From: Rhodospirillales bacterium
Lineage (GTDB): Bacteria > Pseudomonadota > Alphaproteobacteria > Acetobacterales > Acetobacteraceae
DNA length: 46,191 nucleotides
Direction of reading: 5' to 3'
NCBI GenBank assembly: GCA_017304945.1
Contig: JAFKLG010000092.1
Span: forward strand, 1 to 46,191
Part shown: piece by piece, positions 44,252 to 46,191 of the stretch
How positions within the stretch are numbered: position 1 is the first letter of the stretch
How the letters are laid out: every line of letters begins with the position of its first letter
The notes under the pieces: generated by a model
Seen by the model: the letters and a program-made list of their open reading frames with translations, nothing else
Told to the model about the DNA's origin: nothing
The model's database searches: none
Program-made: the position numbers and the translations under genes

Positions 44252-45186
44252 TTCTGCAGCCGCGGATTGAGCACGTCGCGGAGCTGATCGCCCACGAGGT
44301 TGATCGAGACGATGGTCACCAGCAGCGCGATCCCCGGATAGAAGCTGATCCAGTATTTCCCCGACAGCATGTACTGGTAGCCGTTGGCGATCAGCAGGCC
44401 GAGCGAGGGTTCCGTGATGGGCACGCCGAGGCCGAGGAAGGACAGCGTGGCTTCCAGGGCGATGGCCCGCGCCACCTGCTGCGTCGCGATGACGATCAGC
44501 GGCGGCAGGCAATTGGGCAGCAGGTGGCGGAACATGATGCGCCGCCAGGGCAGGGCGAGGCACTCCGCGGCTTCGATGTATTCGCGTTGTCGTTCCACCA
44601 TTGCGGTGCCGCGCACGGTGCGTGCGTAATAGGCCCATTCCACCAGCACGAGCGCGAACACGACGTTCATCACGCCCTTGCCGAGCACGGCGAGGATCAT
44701 CAGCGCGACGAGGATGGAGGGGAACGAGAGCTGGAGGTCGACCAGCCGCATGATCACGGTATCGGTGCGCTTGCCGAAGAACGCGGCGAGCAGGCCGAGC
44801 GTGGTGCCGACCACGGCGGCGAACAGTGCGGAGCCGACGCCGACCGACAGCGAGATGCGCAGCCCGTAGAGGATCCCCGAGAACATGTCCCGGCCCTGGT
44901 CGTCGGTGCCGAGCAGGTAGGTGTAGCCCGCGCCGGAGACGGAGCCGGGGGGCAGGCGTCCGTCCATGATGTCGAGCTGGGCGAGGTCGTACGGGTTTTG
45001 CGGCGTGATCCAGGGCGCGAAGATCGCCGCGAGCGCGATCAGCACGAAGACGATCAGGCCGAGCAGGGCGAGCTTGGACTCGGCGAACTGGGAGACGAAC
45101 CGGCGGAAGGGCGTTTCCTCCCGCCGCGCGGCTGTGGCGGAACCAGCGGGCGCGGGGCCGTTCGGAGCGGCGGTGGTGGTGCTCAT
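44248..45186 (-). CDS. Oligopeptide/dipeptide ABC transporter permease (OppC/DppC type)
   Basis: A 312-residue permease. It has an N-terminal cytosolic stretch, a first helix (ALLGLIVFVLIALAAIFAPW), the typical LGTDDQGRDMFSGILYGLR segment, and the EAA loop EAAECLALPWRRIMFRHLLP. OppC proteins normally pair with an OppB permease encoded just upstream; none is present. Instead, directly upstream lies the palindromic repeat array. The start at 45186 is chosen because the longer frame runs into that array. Confidence 0.93.
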
Positions 45187-45226
45187 GGGCGTGCTCCGAC
45201 CGTACCGATGCCGACGCCGATGCAAG

Positions 45227-45697
45227 GCCGCCACCCACCGTCATGGCCGGGCTCGACCCGGCCATCCCCACGGGCATTGGCGCAGCGCCGCCTCCCACCG
45301 TCATGGCCGGGCTCGACCCGGCCATCCACACGGGCACCGGCGGAGGGTCGCCACTCGCCGTCATGGCCGGGCTCGACCCGGCCCTCTCCATGGGGATCGG
45401 CGCAGGGTCGCCACCCACCGTCATGGCCGGGCTTGACCCGGCCATCCACACGGGCATTGGCGGAGGGCTGCCTCCCACCGTCATGGCCGGGCTCGACCCG
45501 GCCATCCCCACGGGCATCGGCGGAGGGCCGCCACCCACCGTCATGGCCGGGCTCGGCCCGGCCATCCTCACGGGCATTGGCGCAGGGCCGCCACCCACCG
45601 TCATGGCCGGGCTCGACCCGGCCATCCTCACGGGCATTGGCGGAGGGTCGCCACTCGCCGTCATGGCCAGGCTTGACCCGGCCATCCCCAGCGGCAC
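45227..45697 (+). repeat. Tandem array of 60-bp palindromic units (8 cores)
   Basis: Eight copies of a unit with exact 60-base period, seven complete and the last degenerate from about 45694, preceded by a 14-base partial unit (45227-45240). Each unit contains a 23-base hairpin core (first core 45243-45265): a 9-bp stem ATGGCCGGG/CCCGGCCAT around the loop CTCGA. Cores vary slightly (for example T for C in copies 4 and 8 loops, a mismatch in copy 3). Because 60 is divisible by three, several frames stay open; translations such as MAGLDPAI are a familiar by-product of this alphaproteobacterial repeat, not evidence of a protein. The whole 45187-45752 gap is this array plus short flanks. Confidence 0.93.
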
Positions 45698-45752
45698 AGG
45701 CGTCGCGATCACGTTGATCGCTGGTTAACCCCCGAACCGGCACACTCCGCCA

Positions 45753-46043
45753 ATGAACGGTGGTTGGGTGTACATGATGACGCGGCGTCCGAACGGGCCG
45801 CTGTATGTCGGAGTCACCAACGACCTGGCTCGCCGTGCTTGGGAGCACCGGGAGGGCGTTCACCCCGGGTTCACCAAGCGATACGGTCTCGAACGCCTCG
45901 TCTACGCCGAATGGCACGAGGACATCCGGTACGCGATCCGGCGGGAAAAGGCGATCAAGCACTGGCCCCGCAAGTGGAAGGTGGACCTGATCGTCGGGCA
46001 GAACCCCGAATGGGACGATTTGTGTGACCGCCTGCTCGCATGA
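45753..46043 (+). CDS. GIY-YIG nuclease family protein (small, single-domain)
   Basis: A 96-residue single-domain GIY-YIG protein. The two strands of the signature read WVYMM (residues 5-9) and LYVGVT (17-22); the catalytic Arg is in DLARRAWEHR (R27/R28), and the catalytic Glu is E65 in RREKAIK. NPEWDDL near the C-terminus is usual in the family. These proteins cut DNA using one metal ion at the Glu. It lies between two palindromic repeat arrays, 56 bases after the first and 10 bases before the second, with no other gene close. Confidence 0.93.
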   Translation: MNGGWVYMMTRRPNGPLYVGVTNDLARRAWEHREGVHPGFTKRYGLERLVYAEWHEDIRYAIRREKAIKHWPRKWKVDLIVGQNPEWDDLCDRLLA

Positions 46044-46053
46044 GGCTTGAGGT

Positions 46054-46191
46054 TTCGTGCGGGTTGGGATCCGCGGGTCGAGCCCGCGGATGAGGGTGGA
46101 GGGATGGGCCCGCGTCGTGCCGGTTGGGATCCGCGGGTCGAGCCCGCGGATGACGGTGGAGGGATGGGCCCGCGTCGTGCCGGTTGGGATC
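46054..46191 (-). repeat. Second 60-bp-period palindromic array, inverted relative of the first (cut by window end)
   Basis: Two full units and the start of a third. The hairpin cores are at 46069-46091 and 46129-46151, with the stem ATCCGCGGG/CCCGCGGAT around the loop TCGAG. Read on the minus strand, the core has the same loop CTCGA and the same length (23 bases) as the first array, and the flank CCACCGTC also matches for the second unit. The array continues past the window. Confidence 0.9.

Noticed and set aside
45227..45697. CRISPR array
   Set aside because: The 60-base units are continuous repeats with no unique spacers, and no cas genes are nearby; the hairpin core and dispersed copy fit a palindromic intergenic repeat.
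45183..45962. Repeat-containing proteins read from the array on either strand (for example MAGLDPAI- or DGRVEPGHDG-type peptides)
   Set aside because: Open frames are a by-product of the 60-base period; no ribosome site or conserved start is seen, and the same peptides recur as false genes wherever this DNA repeat occurs.

Overview
The window is high-GC DNA with dense, closely packed genes, many joined by 4-base ATGA/GTGA overlaps. It looks like a chromosomal segment of an alphaproteobacterium. The evidence is an L36 ribosomal protein of the cysteine-poor alphaproteobacterial type, the palindromic intergenic repeats, and a holin domain of the kind linked to gene-transfer-agent release. A member of the Acetobacteraceae/Rhodospirillales is my best guess, inferred from protein style only. 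I saw no tRNA, rRNA, CRISPR array or transposase.

Layout. Bases 1-10232 (+) hold an envelope cluster: the 3' end of an RND efflux pump, a secreted Tyr/Gly-rich protein, a small duplicated secreted protein, a K+-channel-like protein, the PqiABC lipid-transport set and a DUF4410-type lipoprotein. Bases 10314-14396 hold an FAD oxidoreductase, trehalose-6-phosphate synthase (otsA) and a divergent glycosyltransferase. Bases 14434-24711 are mostly acyl-CoA catabolism: enoyl-CoA hydratase, two adjacent acyl-CoA dehydrogenases, an SDR, an amidohydrolase, and a thiolase-fold protein with its DUF35 partner. A holin-endolysin fusion and a methyltransferase also lie in this stretch. rpmJ and an MFS gene follow and overlap tail to tail. 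Bases 26505-32515 (+) are a six-gene stressosome operon: RsbR, RsbS, RsbT, a phosphatase with an extra ATPase domain, and two histidine kinases with receiver domains. Bases 32593-35380 return to catabolic genes (LLM flavin oxidoreductase, SnoaL-like protein, MaoC pair). The rest holds a phosphatase, an MFS exporter, two sugar-ABC permeases, an M20 peptidase, a glycosyltransferase and an oligopeptide ABC operon (C-D-F) that lacks its usual first genes. The window ends with a GIY-YIG nuclease gene between two 60-bp-period palindromic repeat arrays.

How parts connect. Three catabolic promoter regions (near 19958, 22009 and 33933) carry a shared CTAC-N6-GTAG-like dyad. At two of them it sits in identical geometry to the promoter, which suggests one TetR-type regulator controls scattered units of one pathway. 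The stressosome operon has no sigma factor or DNA-binding output, so its signal probably leaves through the two kinases. The two repeat arrays around the GIY-YIG gene are inverted relatives whose hairpin stems differ by three compensatory base-pair swaps. This arrangement, resembling REP elements with a dedicated nuclease, is the most novel-looking structure in the window.
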